This document shows positions 7,290 through 15,239 of a stretch of 27,737 nucleotides of DNA, piece by piece. This DNA is from a virus. The notes beneath the pieces were generated by a model that searched no databases, was not told the origin of the DNA, and saw nothing but the letters and a program-made list of their open reading frames with translations. Within the stretch, counting starts at the first letter, position 1, and each line of letters starts with the position of its first letter. The stretch covers positions 1-27,737 of IMG/VR virus record IMGVR_UViG_3300043418_000205, one strand, 5' to 3'. The translations under genes and the position numbers were made by a program.

Positions 7290-8860
7290 GGTGCCACCAC
7301 CCCGCCGTCATAGACCACGCCCGTGGGCAGGGTCCAGTATCGGGCGATCGCATCGCGGTCGCTGGCCGTCATGCCGGTTGAACCGCTTGGCGGCACGCCC
7401 GTGGCCGCCAGCGCCGTCGTGTGCTTGCTCGCCGTTTCCATGCGAAACGTCAGTTCCACGCCAAAGGTTGCCGGGTCCAGCTTGCGCTCCATCACGATCG
7501 CATCCCCCGAAAGCCCCAGCGACGGGATATTCAGCGTGTAGCATTCGCCCGGCCGCGCCATCCGCCACTGCGGTTGCAGCGGCAGCACGATCGGCGCTTC
7601 CTCCCGGCTGTTCAGCACCTTGTAGGTCGCCAGCTGCGCCGCCTGGTTCACGTTCTTCACCAGATTGAACGGGTATTCCTGCCGGCGCTCCTCGCCATCC
7701 GCCGTCACAAGGCTGGACAGCACGATCGGTTCAGCCGCCATCAGTTCCCAGTTCGAACCGGGATCGATGTACTTCGGCACCACCGTGTTGAACCGCGCCG
7801 TATAGGGCTGCATTTTCGTGGTCGAAAGCTCGCCCTCGCCAAGGTCGGCTTCGGTGATCGTGCCCAGCGACACGCGCGGCGCGTCATAACGCACCGACAA
7901 CAGCCCGCCCGAAAAACACGGCTCGCCACCGCCCGCGATTGCAATGTCCTTAAGGTTGCTCCAGCGGTCGCCAGGTTCGAACACCCGGCCAAAGACCTTC
8001 CAGGCATTCGCATCGCAGACATTCGCCCATGCTGCGATCGTCGCCCAGTCGATGCCGTTGGCCGGAAAGCCGCACCCCATCACCTTTTTGCCGTTCTGAT
8101 ACCGGCCGAAAGCATAGGTGCCGAAATGCAGCGCCGGGTTTTCAGACCATGTATACGTGCTTTCGGTGCCCAGGCGGTGCGCGCCCGATCCGCCGGGGAA
8201 CGTGCTGTCCAGCCGCGGATCATAGACCTTAACCCACTTGCCATAGGCGCCCATCACCGGGATGCCGCTGGCAAAGCGCTTGCCATCCTTGTCAAACATC
8301 ACGTTCCAGCCGATCGCCGCGCAGCCCGACAGCTTGTAAGAGCTGGTCCAGCCGGGCGCCCCGGCCCAGTTCAGCGCCAGCGCGCTGGTTTCCGGGCACG
8401 CGCCCAGCTGCGAAGACGTATAGGCCCACCCGGAATAGTAGCTGCTGATCGCCGCGAAATCGAAATAGGGCGTGATCGATTCCACCGGCCCATGCCCCGA
8501 ATACACATCCACCAGCCACCGATATGGGTTCGGCACATCGCCCACCGTACCGCCATAGGCGCGGTCATAGCGGCGCACCCCGCCGATATAGCCTTCGCCC
8601 ATGGGATACGGGCGCGGCGGGTCAACCTGCACGATCACCTGGCTAACCGATCCGCGCGCAGGCGGTGGTTTTGCCAGCAATTGCGCCCCGATGCTGGCCA
8701 CGCTGGCGGCAATTCCGGCCCACGTGGCAATGGTGGTCAGGCTGGCCGTGATGCCCGTGGCCGAAGCAAACGCCGCGCCCAAACCAGCCGCTGCGCCCGC
8801 CGTGGCGATGATGGCCACCGCACCCGCGATAACGGCCACCACCTTCAGAACCTTGCTCAT
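7286..8860 (-). CDS. Large tail-tip protein (J/hub-like)
   Basis: This 524-residue protein probably forms the tail tip or central hub, playing the role of the lambda gpJ group. The N-terminus has a long hydrophobic, Ala-rich region (about residues 5-65) before VSQVIVQVDPPRPYPMGEGYIGG. The middle is rich in aromatic residues and cysteines; the C-terminal part (LGEGEL, QPQWRMARPGECYTLNIPSL, LDPATFGVELTFRMET) resembles phage tail-tip domains found directly upstream of fibre genes. The ATG at 8860 overlaps the previous stop (ATGA) and has GGGGG about 11 bases upstream; an ATG at 8869 would put that site too close. Fold assignment is by order and style, not by a diagnostic motif. Confidence 0.68.
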   Translation of the reverse strand: MSKVLKVVAVIAGAVAIIATAGAAAGLGAAFASATGITASLTTIATWAGIAASVASIGAQLLAKPPPARGSVSQVIVQVDPPRPYPMGEGYIGGVRRYDRAYGGTVGDVPNPYRWLVDVYSGHGPVESITPYFDFAAISSYYSGWAYTSSQLGACPETSALALNWAGAPGWTSSYKLSGCAAIGWNVMFDKDGKRFASGIPVMGAYGKWVKVYDPRLDSTFPGGSGAHRLGTESTYTWSENPALHFGTYAFGRYQNGKKVMGCGFPANGIDWATIAAWANVCDANAWKVFGRVFEPGDRWSNLKDIAIAGGGEPCFSGGLLSVRYDAPRVSLGTITEADLGEGELSTTKMQPYTARFNTVVPKYIDPGSNWELMAAEPIVLSSLVTADGEERRQEYPFNLVKNVNQAAQLATYKVLNSREEAPIVLPLQPQWRMARPGECYTLNIPSLGLSGDAIVMERKLDPATFGVELTFRMETASKHTTALAATGVPPSGSTGMTASDRDAIARYWTLPTGVVYDGGVVAP

Positions 8861-9282
8861 ACGCGCCATGCCCCCAGCACATGCGCCAGCGATGCTTCCA
8901 TCTCGACCATGCCGCCCGCCCATTCTTCATGCCAGCCCAGCATCTTGTGCCCGCCTTCACACACCACGATCGCGTCGAAACCCTGATCGGCCGGCAACAC
9001 CGCGATATCGCCCAGCAGCATCATCGCCGGGGCAATGCGCATCAGGCCCTGCTGCGCGTCCAGCATGTCCGCCACGCCTGCCCAGCCGCGTTCGTCCAGC
9101 GCGCGCCGCGCGCCGATGGCGCCGCGCATCCGAGGCAGTTCAGCCGGCTTGTGCCCCATCTGGCGCAGGTGAAACCGGGCCATGTGAACGCAGGTGATGC
9201 CCTTTTTCCAGTCAAAGGCCTGCCCGCGATACTTCGCCAACGTGGCCGCCGTGGCTTTTTGGCGCCGCAACAGGTCGTTCAT
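8857..9282 (-). CDS. Papain/NlpC-like tail-tip protein (DUF6950-like)
   Basis: This 141-residue protein matches the layout of the DUF6950/NlpC-like proteins encoded in tail-tip gene sets: FDWKKGITCVHMARFHLRQM with a candidate nucleophile Cys near the start of a helix, a GA..AL motif, MLLGDIAVLP before the core strands, and a His in CEGGHKMLGW. In related phages such proteins help tail-tip assembly and may cleave peptide cross-links on entry. The ATG at 9282 overlaps the upstream stop (ATGA); the frame opens further, to 9357, but that overlaps the upstream gene. Whether it is an active peptidase cannot be judged from sequence. Confidence 0.65.
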   Translation of the reverse strand: MNDLLRRQKATAATLAKYRGQAFDWKKGITCVHMARFHLRQMGHKPAELPRMRGAIGARRALDERGWAGVADMLDAQQGLMRIAPAMMLLGDIAVLPADQGFDAIVVCEGGHKMLGWHEEWAGGMVEMEASLAHVLGAWRV

Positions 9283-9872
9283 TTCGCCCTCCACGATGGC
9301 CCGCCGCTGGCGAAATAGGGCGTCTGCCCACCCGTCACCGGCGCTTCGGCGCCCCACGCCACGGGGATCGTCAGGCCCGTTGCCTGATCGTGGCCCAGTT
9401 CACCCGGCCAGACGCCATGGTGGAATGCCGGGGAAAGCGAATTGCCCTCGGCCCGGTTAAATAGCCGCTCGGCCGTGGAAACGATCGTCATCGACAGCCG
9501 CCGGGTATCACGCCCCACCGCCAGCTTAGTCTGGTCGATCTGCCCGTCGAATTGCAGGTCGGGCGTGCCCACCACCGCGCCAGTCGCCGTATTGAATTCG
9601 GCAATCCAGAACCGTACCCGCGCCGTCTGGAAACCCGGCTGCGAAAGATCGGACGGCACCGCGCTGTTGGTAGGGTTCAGCGCCATCTCCAGCGCTGGAA
9701 CCTCATCACCCACGCCCTCGCTCAACGCATCCAGCGATGCGATCGTGCCGAACGTCGCATCCTTGCTGGTGAATGTCTCGCTGGACCACCGGATCAAGCC
9801 ACCATCGCACAGGCGCACCGTGGCCGTGGGCAGCTCGATCTTAAGCAGCCCGGCCAGCGATACCGTGCGCAT
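9279..9872 (-). CDS. Tail hub/minor tail protein
   Basis: This 197-residue protein is the second gene after the tape measure. It contains RLCDGGLIRWSSETF, then an all-beta central part describing a generic hub domain, and a C-terminal STAERLFNRAEGNSLS...GELGHDQATGLTIPVAWG segment. Hub proteins of many proteobacterial siphophages end with a similar serine-Glu-Arg-Leu, Pro-Gly-(Asp/Glu) and Trp-Gly pattern. It occupies the place of lambda gpL. The start overlaps the previous stop by one base (TGATG). Confidence 0.62.
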   Translation of the reverse strand: MRTVSLAGLLKIELPTATVRLCDGGLIRWSSETFTSKDATFGTIASLDALSEGVGDEVPALEMALNPTNSAVPSDLSQPGFQTARVRFWIAEFNTATGAVVGTPDLQFDGQIDQTKLAVGRDTRRLSMTIVSTAERLFNRAEGNSLSPAFHHGVWPGELGHDQATGLTIPVAWGAEAPVTGGQTPYFASGGPSWRAK

Positions 9873-10465
9873 CAGCCTGCCTCCTCCACCGTAAAGCCCA
9901 GCCCACCGACAATGCCTTCGGACGGTAGTTTCCAGCCGATATCACTGGTCACCAGGCCTTCGATCATCGGCTTTGCCATCAGCACGGCCGCACCGTCAGC
10001 CAGCGCGCAGCGCAGCGGCACGCCCAGCGTTACCGTTGCCTTGCCATCGGTGCCCGCGCGCACGGCCGTGGCCACGTCATGCAGGTACAGCGCACCACCC
10101 GCGTCGGTCACCGTCAGCCAATAGCCCTCCTTGATCAGATACCCGGGCGTCAGCGCGCGCAGGTACAGCGTGGTGCCCGCGCTGGCCGCGGTATCCACCA
10201 CCGGCGAACCGGGCGAACCCTGTGAAGCGGCCAGCATCGGCACCGGCACGCGAATGCCTTCGCTTTTTGCCCGCGTCAGGCGCGCCTTGACGGTGCGCGC
10301 CTGATCCGCCTGCATCGCCGGCAGCGTGAATTCCATCACGTACCGGCTGCCACCCCGGTTGATGCGCAGTGCGGGCGCACCAGCCGCCGGGCGCACGATC
10401 ATGCCAAAATCCAGCAGGCTGAACGCCACATCGGACGGATAAGCAAAATTCGGCAGCGTGATCAT
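9872..10465 (-). CDS. Distal tail protein
   Basis: This 197-residue protein lies directly after the tape measure, the position of the distal tail protein (lambda gpM/gpL side). The first half has RINRGGSRYVMEFTLPAM followed by a helix rich in Gln/Ala/Arg and the PVP motif. The second half has GYLIKEGYWLTVTD and GKATVTLGVPLR, a domain layout I associate with phage distal tail proteins in which a small beta-barrel carries a ligand- or neighbour-binding insert. The ATG overlaps the tape-measure stop (ATGA). Confidence 0.62.
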   Translation of the reverse strand: MITLPNFAYPSDVAFSLLDFGMIVRPAAGAPALRINRGGSRYVMEFTLPAMQADQARTVKARLTRAKSEGIRVPVPMLAASQGSPGSPVVDTAASAGTTLYLRALTPGYLIKEGYWLTVTDAGGALYLHDVATAVRAGTDGKATVTLGVPLRCALADGAAVLMAKPMIEGLVTSDIGWKLPSEGIVGGLGFTVEEAG

Positions 10466-12666
10466 GCCAACCGCCTCGATCCGTACCGCTGAACCTTGCT
10501 GAACCCGATCTCACCGCCTGCTTGCGCCGCCATGGCGTGCCCGGCGTTGATCTGATTCCAGAATTCCGGCGTCATCAGGTTGCCCTTCAGGACATAGGTG
10601 TTTCCGCCACCCCCGCCCGGCCCGGTGCCGTTCGGCCACACGCGCGAACCACGCGGCAGATTGACGATTTCCGGCCCCTGTTCGCCCACCAGCGACCACC
10701 CGCCCGGCGCATAATCGGTGCCGTTGGCGTGCTTCGGAATGCTGTTGATCGTGGATGCAAAGCCTTTGCCAAACACCCCAATGCTGCCCAGCTGCAATCC
10801 CAGGTTAAGCACGGAAGAAAGGGCCGAAAGAAAATCGCCGCCCTTGATCGCGGATACCATCTGATTGATGGCGTTCAACGTTTCATCGGCCATGTCTTTG
10901 AAGGACTTGGCGATACGAACCGTTGAATCCTGCACGCTGTTGCGGGTACGGTTCAGGATATCTGGAAATTCATTGATGCTCTTGGCCGCTTCGGCAACGC
11001 GGGCCTTAAGATTATCGTTCGCCGCGATATCCTCGATAACACTCGTATCCTTGCGCCCCGCCATCGCCAGCCGCAACCGCATATCTGCCGCACGCTCGAC
11101 CGTAATAGTATGCTGCGCCAGCGCGATATCGATCAGCTTCAGGCTTTCCTGATAATCGCGCAGCGCCTTTTCTTCCGGCATCAGCTGGTCGGTCAGGCGC
11201 GTGAACTCGTCATTGAACAGCTTCTGCTGATCTTTTGTCAGCTGGACGGCGGGGGATAGCTTCCCAATCCCCGCCTCGGCTTCGCTGGCGCCGGCCGACA
11301 GCAAGCGCAACGCGGCTGCACTCTGCTCGATCGGCCCAGGTAAGTCCTTGATCGCCACCACAGCCTTCGCCGCCGCGCCAGCAATGCGCTTCAGGGAACC
11401 CGCTCCCTTGCCCCCACCACCATGATCGGAAAGGTCTAGTTCCGGCAGGTCCAGCCCGCTCGCACTACCGCCCGAAGCCGAACCGCTTCCCCCCATCGCC
11501 TGTTTCAACAGGCCCAGCTGCTTCAGCATTTCAGTGCGGGCGCCGGTTTCGGTCACGCCAGTGCCAGATTCTTTGCGGATCGAAAACAGCGAACCACCGC
11601 CATTTTTATTTTCAGCCTGCATCCTGCGGAACTGCGCGGTGGCAACCTTCAGCTTTTGCGTCCGAAAGCGAATATCCATATTTGAATCTTCAGCCGCCTG
11701 CGCGATCATTGAACCGCCGACATAGCCGCCCACAGTGCCAATGATGGCGCCGGGCAAACCGCCAATCCTGCCTCCCGCGATCGCGCCCCCCATGGCGCTC
11801 GTTGCCGCAGTGTATTTTGATGCGAACTGTGCTGCTCTGCCTGCACCTATTGCCAAAGCATTGGCCAATTGCAGAATCGCATTTGCATTATCTGCGACAG
11901 TGCTGGCAATGTGCGCGCTCAACGCCTGATTCAGCGCACTGATCTTGTCCGCTGTTGCATCGGCACGCTGGATCTGGTCTTCCGACAGAACAAGCCCCAG
12001 CTGGTGCGCAGCCTGCCGCAGGTCATTTACGCCGGCTGCACCATCAGCCAGCAATGGGGCAAGTTTCTGGCCACTCTTGCCGAACAGCTCCACCAGCACC
12101 GCGGCGCGCTCGGCCGGCGAATGTATGCGCTGCAATGCCTGCGCGACTTCAGGAATGACGTCGCCGGCATCGCGCACGTGGCCGTTGGCATCCCGGATGG
12201 AAATGCCTAGTTTTTCGAAAGCAGCCGCCTGCGACTTTCCGCCCATGGCCGCTTCGCCAATCGTCTTATTCAGCTTGGAAAGGCCGGCATCCATCTCGTC
12301 CTGGGAAACGCCCGCCTGCGAAGCGGCATAGCGATATTCCTGCATCGCCTTGGAACTAACGCCTAGCTGCTGCGACGTTTCACCAAGCGATGATGCATAT
12401 TCAAGGCCCTGCGCAACCGCGCTCTTCAGCCTGTTTGTCAGGTCGTTAAGCTGGAACGAAATAACGTTTCCGGCGATATGCCGAACCATTTTCCCGATCT
12501 TTTCGCCGGCATCATAGGCCTGATCTCCGGTCTTTCCCGCAGCTCTGCCCGTCTTTTCCATGGATTTGCGCAGGCGCTCGGATTCAACCTCCGCCAGCGC
12601 CATATTCTTCTGAAACGGCCCCGTTTCAAGCGATAGAACGGCGCGCAGGGATGCGACAAGGCCCAT
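10462..12666 (-). CDS. Tail tape measure protein
   Basis: The 734-residue protein sets tail length and is ejected into the cell on infection. It has the tape-measure signature: long helical N-terminal half (residues 1-280, e.g. MALAEVESERLRKSMEKTGR), a Gly/Ala-rich hydrophobic middle (about 285-335), a low-complexity Gly/Ser hinge near 410-440, further helices, and a C-terminal HANGTDYAPGGWSLVGEQGP with GPEIVNLPRGSRVWPNG that is shared by many tape measures. At about 1.5 Angstrom per residue (the usual rule) it predicts a tail of roughly 110 nm. It begins one base after the second chaperone ORF. Confidence 0.9.
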   Translation of the reverse strand: MGLVASLRAVLSLETGPFQKNMALAEVESERLRKSMEKTGRAAGKTGDQAYDAGEKIGKMVRHIAGNVISFQLNDLTNRLKSAVAQGLEYASSLGETSQQLGVSSKAMQEYRYAASQAGVSQDEMDAGLSKLNKTIGEAAMGGKSQAAAFEKLGISIRDANGHVRDAGDVIPEVAQALQRIHSPAERAAVLVELFGKSGQKLAPLLADGAAGVNDLRQAAHQLGLVLSEDQIQRADATADKISALNQALSAHIASTVADNANAILQLANALAIGAGRAAQFASKYTAATSAMGGAIAGGRIGGLPGAIIGTVGGYVGGSMIAQAAEDSNMDIRFRTQKLKVATAQFRRMQAENKNGGGSLFSIRKESGTGVTETGARTEMLKQLGLLKQAMGGSGSASGGSASGLDLPELDLSDHGGGGKGAGSLKRIAGAAAKAVVAIKDLPGPIEQSAAALRLLSAGASEAEAGIGKLSPAVQLTKDQQKLFNDEFTRLTDQLMPEEKALRDYQESLKLIDIALAQHTITVERAADMRLRLAMAGRKDTSVIEDIAANDNLKARVAEAAKSINEFPDILNRTRNSVQDSTVRIAKSFKDMADETLNAINQMVSAIKGGDFLSALSSVLNLGLQLGSIGVFGKGFASTINSIPKHANGTDYAPGGWSLVGEQGPEIVNLPRGSRVWPNGTGPGGGGGNTYVLKGNLMTPEFWNQINAGHAMAAQAGGEIGFSKVQRYGSRRLA

Positions 12667-12667
12667 G

Positions 12668-12901
12668 TCATTCTCCGCTTTCGTTGGTAGCGAGCGCGCC
12701 GCCGGTCACCACCACCCACGCGCGCATGGCAGAGCGCATTTCCTCGAATGACTGACGTGGTTCGGACTTTTCAGGCCCAAACCATCCCAGCACCTTGGGA
12801 AGGTCTGGCATTTCACGCTGGCGCTGCATTAGTGCGCCGATCCATCCGCCGATTATGGCGTTCGTCCTGTCCAGTTCTGCGCGCAATTGCAGGCCGTTCA
12901 T
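12668..12901 (-). CDS. Tail assembly chaperone, second domain (TAC_6-like)
   Basis: Annotated alone, this is a 77-residue ORF from an ATG at 12901, but that ATG has no ribosome binding site. The same frame reads upstream without a stop at least to 13051 and there encodes DWEGLIADWTAAGQPLSLFW and DITPREFVAVMNG, the hallmark of the phage tail assembly chaperone family PF09550 (TAC_6, formerly DUF2376). The real domain therefore starts upstream of the ATG and is most likely made as an extension of the gene at 12976-13413 by -1 frameshifting. It would recruit the tape measure to the tail tube, as lambda gpGT does. Independent translation from 12901 would cut through the conserved motif. Confidence 0.75.
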   Translation of the reverse strand: MNGLQLRAELDRTNAIIGGWIGALMQRQREMPDLPKVLGWFGPEKSEPRQSFEEMRSAMRAWVVVTGGALATNESGE

Positions 12902-12975
12902 AACCGCTACGAATTCGCGCGGGGTAATATCCCAGAACAGCGACAGCGGTTGCCCGGCCGCCGTCCAGTCTGCGA

Positions 12976-13413
12976 TCAGGCCTTCCCAGTCCGTCTGCGC
13001 GGACGGGTCGGCCGGGGGCTTTCCCCCTTTGCAGGATCCGCCACCGCCTCCTTTTTTACCGGGGATGCGGCAGACAGCGCTTGCCCGATCAGACTGGCAA
13101 CCTCGGCCAGCCCGATCTCCTGCACGATCTCGTCCACGGTTGCGTCATCCGGAGCCTCAACGATGCCACACCCGAACAGCATGGCGATTGATCCGGACAT
13201 CAGGTGGACCGGAGTCATCGCCTGCTCAACGGCAGCTTCATCGCCATCGGCGATCAGTTCAACCGTCAGCTGGGGAAAGGCGCGAAGCACGGCACCGCCA
13301 AAGCCGCAGCCGAATTCGCCTTCGACGCGGAATTTCTGGCGGTGCCCGTAACGGATTGTCCAGCCGCGACCAAGCGCGACGAATCCGATAGAACCGATCG
13401 GGGAGCCGGTCAT
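12976..13413 (-). CDS. Tail assembly chaperone, gpG-like short form (GTA gp10-like)
   Basis: This 145-residue protein sits between the major tail protein and the tape measure. Residues 1-110 (RGWTIRYGHRQKFRVEGEFG, DDATVDEIVQEIGLAEVASL) resemble the GTA gp10 / TAC_11 type (PF11836), which act as tail assembly chaperones. The residues after about 110 are low-complexity, Pro/Arg-rich and poorly structured, as expected for the 0-frame tail of a frameshifting gene. A slippery heptamer lies at codons 119-121. The ATG at 13413 is one base from the previous stop. This is the abundant product; the fusion is made at a lower rate. Confidence 0.8.
   Translation of the reverse strand: MTGSPIGSIGFVALGRGWTIRYGHRQKFRVEGEFGCGFGGAVLRAFPQLTVELIADGDEAAVEQAMTPVHLMSGSIAMLFGCGIVEAPDDATVDEIVQEIGLAEVASLIGQALSAASPVKKEAVADPAKGESPRPTRPRRRTGKA
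13051..13057 (-). promoter_or_regulatory. Programmed -1 ribosomal frameshift site, A AAA AAG
   Basis: In the frame of the 13413 gene the codons are GTA AAA AAG GAG, so positions 13057-13051 read A AAA AAG, the same heptamer that drives -1 frameshifting in E. coli dnaX. Slipping back one base enters the frame that runs open to 12668 and carries the TAC_6 domain. The predicted fusion spans 13413-12668 with 121 + 127 = 248 residues. A possible hairpin (GGGGG/CCCCC, minus strand 13027-13014) lies 23 bases downstream, farther than usual for a stimulator. No strong upstream Shine-Dalgarno is seen. Confidence 0.82.
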
Positions 13414-13414
13414 A

Positions 13415-13846
13415 TCAGATTGCCGTCTCGGTCACCGGGCCATCAGGCTTGCCGGTGAAGGTGTACGGCACAAGGCCTTCGGGCGTCACATCGCCCACTT
13501 CCATCGAAAGCGGGATGCAGGTTCCGGCATACTTGTAGGCACCGGTAGCCCCGCCGCTGGCACCCGGGATCGACATTTCGAACGCAGTGGATGCGCGCGC
13601 GGCAATGCGGCCGATCGCCAGCAGGTACGTTGCGTCACCCGCGTTACAGTTGCCCTTTACCACGATGTCCGAAACCTCGATCAGGCCCGGGATAAAGGTG
13701 CGCGTGCCACCCGTAATCCCGTGGTTCGTGGTTTCCACGGCCGAACCCTTGGGCACCGGCGGGGTCACGCCCGTCACTTCGCCGAAGGCGGTCAGGGTCG
13801 TGCCATTGTGGAGCTTGAAGGTCGCCCCCAGGCCCAGCTTTGCCAT
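13415..13846 (-). CDS. Major tail (tube) protein
   Basis: The 143-residue protein is probably the tail tube subunit, which stacks as rings around the tape measure. Typical features are the N-terminal KLGLGATFKLHNGTTLTAFG, a central EVSDIVVKGNC segment, and the end VPYTFTGKPDGPV, which follow the two-sheet tail-tube pattern with a short helix (YLLAIGRIAARAS). A strong AAGGAG site precedes the ATG. It lies between the tail terminator and the tail assembly chaperones, the canonical place. Confidence 0.82.
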   Translation of the reverse strand: MAKLGLGATFKLHNGTTLTAFGEVTGVTPPVPKGSAVETTNHGITGGTRTFIPGLIEVSDIVVKGNCNAGDATYLLAIGRIAARASTAFEMSIPGASGGATGAYKYAGTCIPLSMEVGDVTPEGLVPYTFTGKPDGPVTETAI

Positions 13847-13873
13847 TGCAGTTCTCCTTGAGAGGCTGGCCCG

Positions 13874-14266
13874 TCAGCGACGATACCAGACGAAAAAATC
13901 TATCATTCGGCGGTAGATCATCGCGCCGCCGCCTTCGTCTTCGGGCGCAAACGCGATCAGGCCAGCGGTAAATGCCGCCTCGATCGGTGCGGCCACGCCC
14001 GGCACCAGCGCCTCCATCCGCGTGCGCACAGCCCGCGCCACGGCTACTGCCGAACCGCTGGTCGTGCCCCAGCAGTCGATTTGCACCCGACAGGATTCAA
14101 GCGATGTCGGCCCGGTCATGGTTTGCGTCGGCATGGTGGAAACCAGCGTCAGCGATACGGCCGGCAGGCCTTCGGCTTGCGGGCGCGCATCCCAGTTGAT
14201 CCGGCTTGCCACCAGCGCGGCCAGCGGTGCATCGCCCAGCATCCAGGCGGTCAACGTCTCTTCCAT
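13874..14266 (-). CDS. Tail terminator/completion protein (DUF3168 family)
   Basis: This 130-residue protein fits DUF3168 (SPP1 gp17 / HK97 tail terminator-like), which caps the tail tube and joins it to the connector. The N-terminal helix ETLTAWMLGDAPLAALVASR, the motif RPQAEGLPAVSLTLVS, a central VQIDCWGTTSGSAVAVARAV and a C-terminal RRMIDFFVWYRR strand are all characteristic. It is separated from the HK97 gp10-like gene by a few bases. Confidence 0.83.
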   Translation of the reverse strand: MEETLTAWMLGDAPLAALVASRINWDARPQAEGLPAVSLTLVSTMPTQTMTGPTSLESCRVQIDCWGTTSGSAVAVARAVRTRMEALVPGVAAPIEAAFTAGLIAFAPEDEGGGAMIYRRMIDFFVWYRR

Positions 14267-14272
14267 CGCCGG

Positions 14273-14758
14273 TCACTTTGCCTTTTCGAACCGGGCGATG
14301 GCCTTTTTCAGCACTTCACCCATCTTTTCGACTGCACGATCAGCGTTGCCATCCCACGCCGGGCGAAAGAACGGCTTGGCACTCTGGTGGATGGTGCCAA
14401 GCTCACGAAACCGCAGCCAGAATGCATTTCCGGCCGTAACTGTGAACTGGAAAACCCCGTTTGCCTTGAACGTGGCGCGCACCCGGCGCGACTGCGCACG
14501 CACCTTGATATTGTCGCGGCCGTGGCCGTAATCGTATTCCCGAACTTCGCCCGATTTGGTCTTGCGCCGCTTCGGCTTGCCCGGTCCCAGCGGGGTCTTT
14601 TCCCTGATCGCATCGCGCAGCAGGTTCGCGGCCGATCGCGCAGCCATGTCGCCCGCTTTTTCGCCCATTTCCTGCGAAAGACCTTCCAATGCATCCTTCA
14701 GGTCGCCATGGCCGCTATATGTCAGCCAGCCATGGCGTCCGCCGTATCGATCGGTCAT
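14273..14758 (-). CDS. HK97 gp10-like head-tail completion protein
   Basis: This 161-residue protein resembles the HK97 gp10 family (PF04883), involved in joining head and tail. The N-terminal helix (DLKDALEGLSQEMGEKAGDM), TPLGPGKPKRRKTKSGEVRE, GNAFWLRFRELGTIHQ and PFFRPAWDGN motifs follow the family pattern, in which AxWLEFGT and PFLRPA are conserved. The KRRKTKSGEVRE segment is encoded by one copy of a 36-base duplication whose other copy lies at 823-858. Its ATG overlaps the stop of the 45-residue mini-gene (ATGA). Confidence 0.85.
   Translation of the reverse strand: MTDRYGGRHGWLTYSGHGDLKDALEGLSQEMGEKAGDMAARSAANLLRDAIREKTPLGPGKPKRRKTKSGEVREYDYGHGRDNIKVRAQSRRVRATFKANGVFQFTVTAGNAFWLRFRELGTIHQSAKPFFRPAWDGNADRAVEKMGEVLKKAIARFEKAK
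14538..14573. repeat. 36-base duplication, copy B
   Basis: This segment matches 823-858 with one mismatch. Here it is in frame as KRRKTKSGEVRE of the gp10-like protein, a conserved-looking basic segment, so this copy is probably the parent. Confidence 0.85.
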
Positions 14759-14892
14759 TCCACCAGCTCGACATCGCCCGTATCCACCAGAGCCGCCGCC
14801 TGATCATCGGGCAGGTCGTAGGTATCGCCCTCGGCCTTGTCGTAGCTTTCACCCCAGACGTTGCGGTGCGCGCGGATGGTTTTCACCTTCAT
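14755..14892 (-). CDS. 45-residue head-tail region mini-protein
   Basis: A 46-codon frame starts at an ATG (14892) with GAAGGAT about 9 bases upstream and ends exactly in an ATGA overlap with the gp10-like gene. The product begins MKVKTIRAHRNVWGESYDKA and ends in GDTYDLPDDQAAALVDTGDVE. The pattern (two short strands, Gly-Asp, then a helix with PxxxAxxLVxxG) is that of small phage proteins found between connector and tail genes. Its function is unknown. It resembles the C-terminal half of the 83-residue protein at 15955. Confidence 0.75.
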   Translation of the reverse strand: MKVKTIRAHRNVWGESYDKAEGDTYDLPDDQAAALVDTGDVELVE

Positions 14893-14903
14893 GGGGCAAT
14901 CCT

Positions 14904-15239
14904 TCAGGTTTGCGGAACGGAAATGCAGGTAATCGTCACCGTGCGCTTGCGATCGGGCTTCACGTCGCCGATCACTTCATAGGTGATGCCCTGCGCCACG
15001 ATCCGGTCGCGCGCACCGATCGATGCGGTGCGCGCGGAAAAGCGGCACATGAACACGGTTTCAAGCTGCGATGCGCTTTGCCCGGCCTTCCACGCCTCGA
15101 TCGGGCGCTGCGAAACCTGTTGTGCCCAGAACGGCAGGCCATCGGCCACATGCGAATATATCGGCTCGTTCAGCGCGCTGCGCCCAGTTGCGGTATAGCG
15201 CAGCAGCTGCACGCGCGTATCCATCCGCCCGATGCGCAT
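14904..15239 (-). CDS. Head-tail adaptor (phage head closure protein)
   Basis: This 111-residue protein fits the SPP1 gp16 / HK97 head closure family (PF05521). Typical are the N-terminal MRIGRMDTRVQLLR, LPFWAQQVSQRPIEAW, RFSARTASIGARDRIVAQGI and TYEVIGDVKPDRKRTVTITC, in which RF..R...I...DRI...G..Y.I.g is the family core. It would be added below the connector to close the DNA-filled head. The start at 15239 overlaps the upstream stop (TGATG); an internal ATG at 15224 is less likely because it lacks a usable ribosome binding site. Confidence 0.85.
   Translation of the reverse strand: MRIGRMDTRVQLLRYTATGRSALNEPIYSHVADGLPFWAQQVSQRPIEAWKAGQSASQLETVFMCRFSARTASIGARDRIVAQGITYEVIGDVKPDRKRTVTITCISVPQT

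Noticed and set aside
6025-7353. 442-codon minus-strand frame rich in Arg/Gly
   Set aside because: Alternative-frame shadow of the glycine-rich fibre gene; GGC repeats read as GCG/CGG give Arg/Ala runs.
7421-8986. 521-codon plus-strand open frame
   Set aside because: Antisense shadow of the tail-tip gene; Arg/His-rich composition and no motif.
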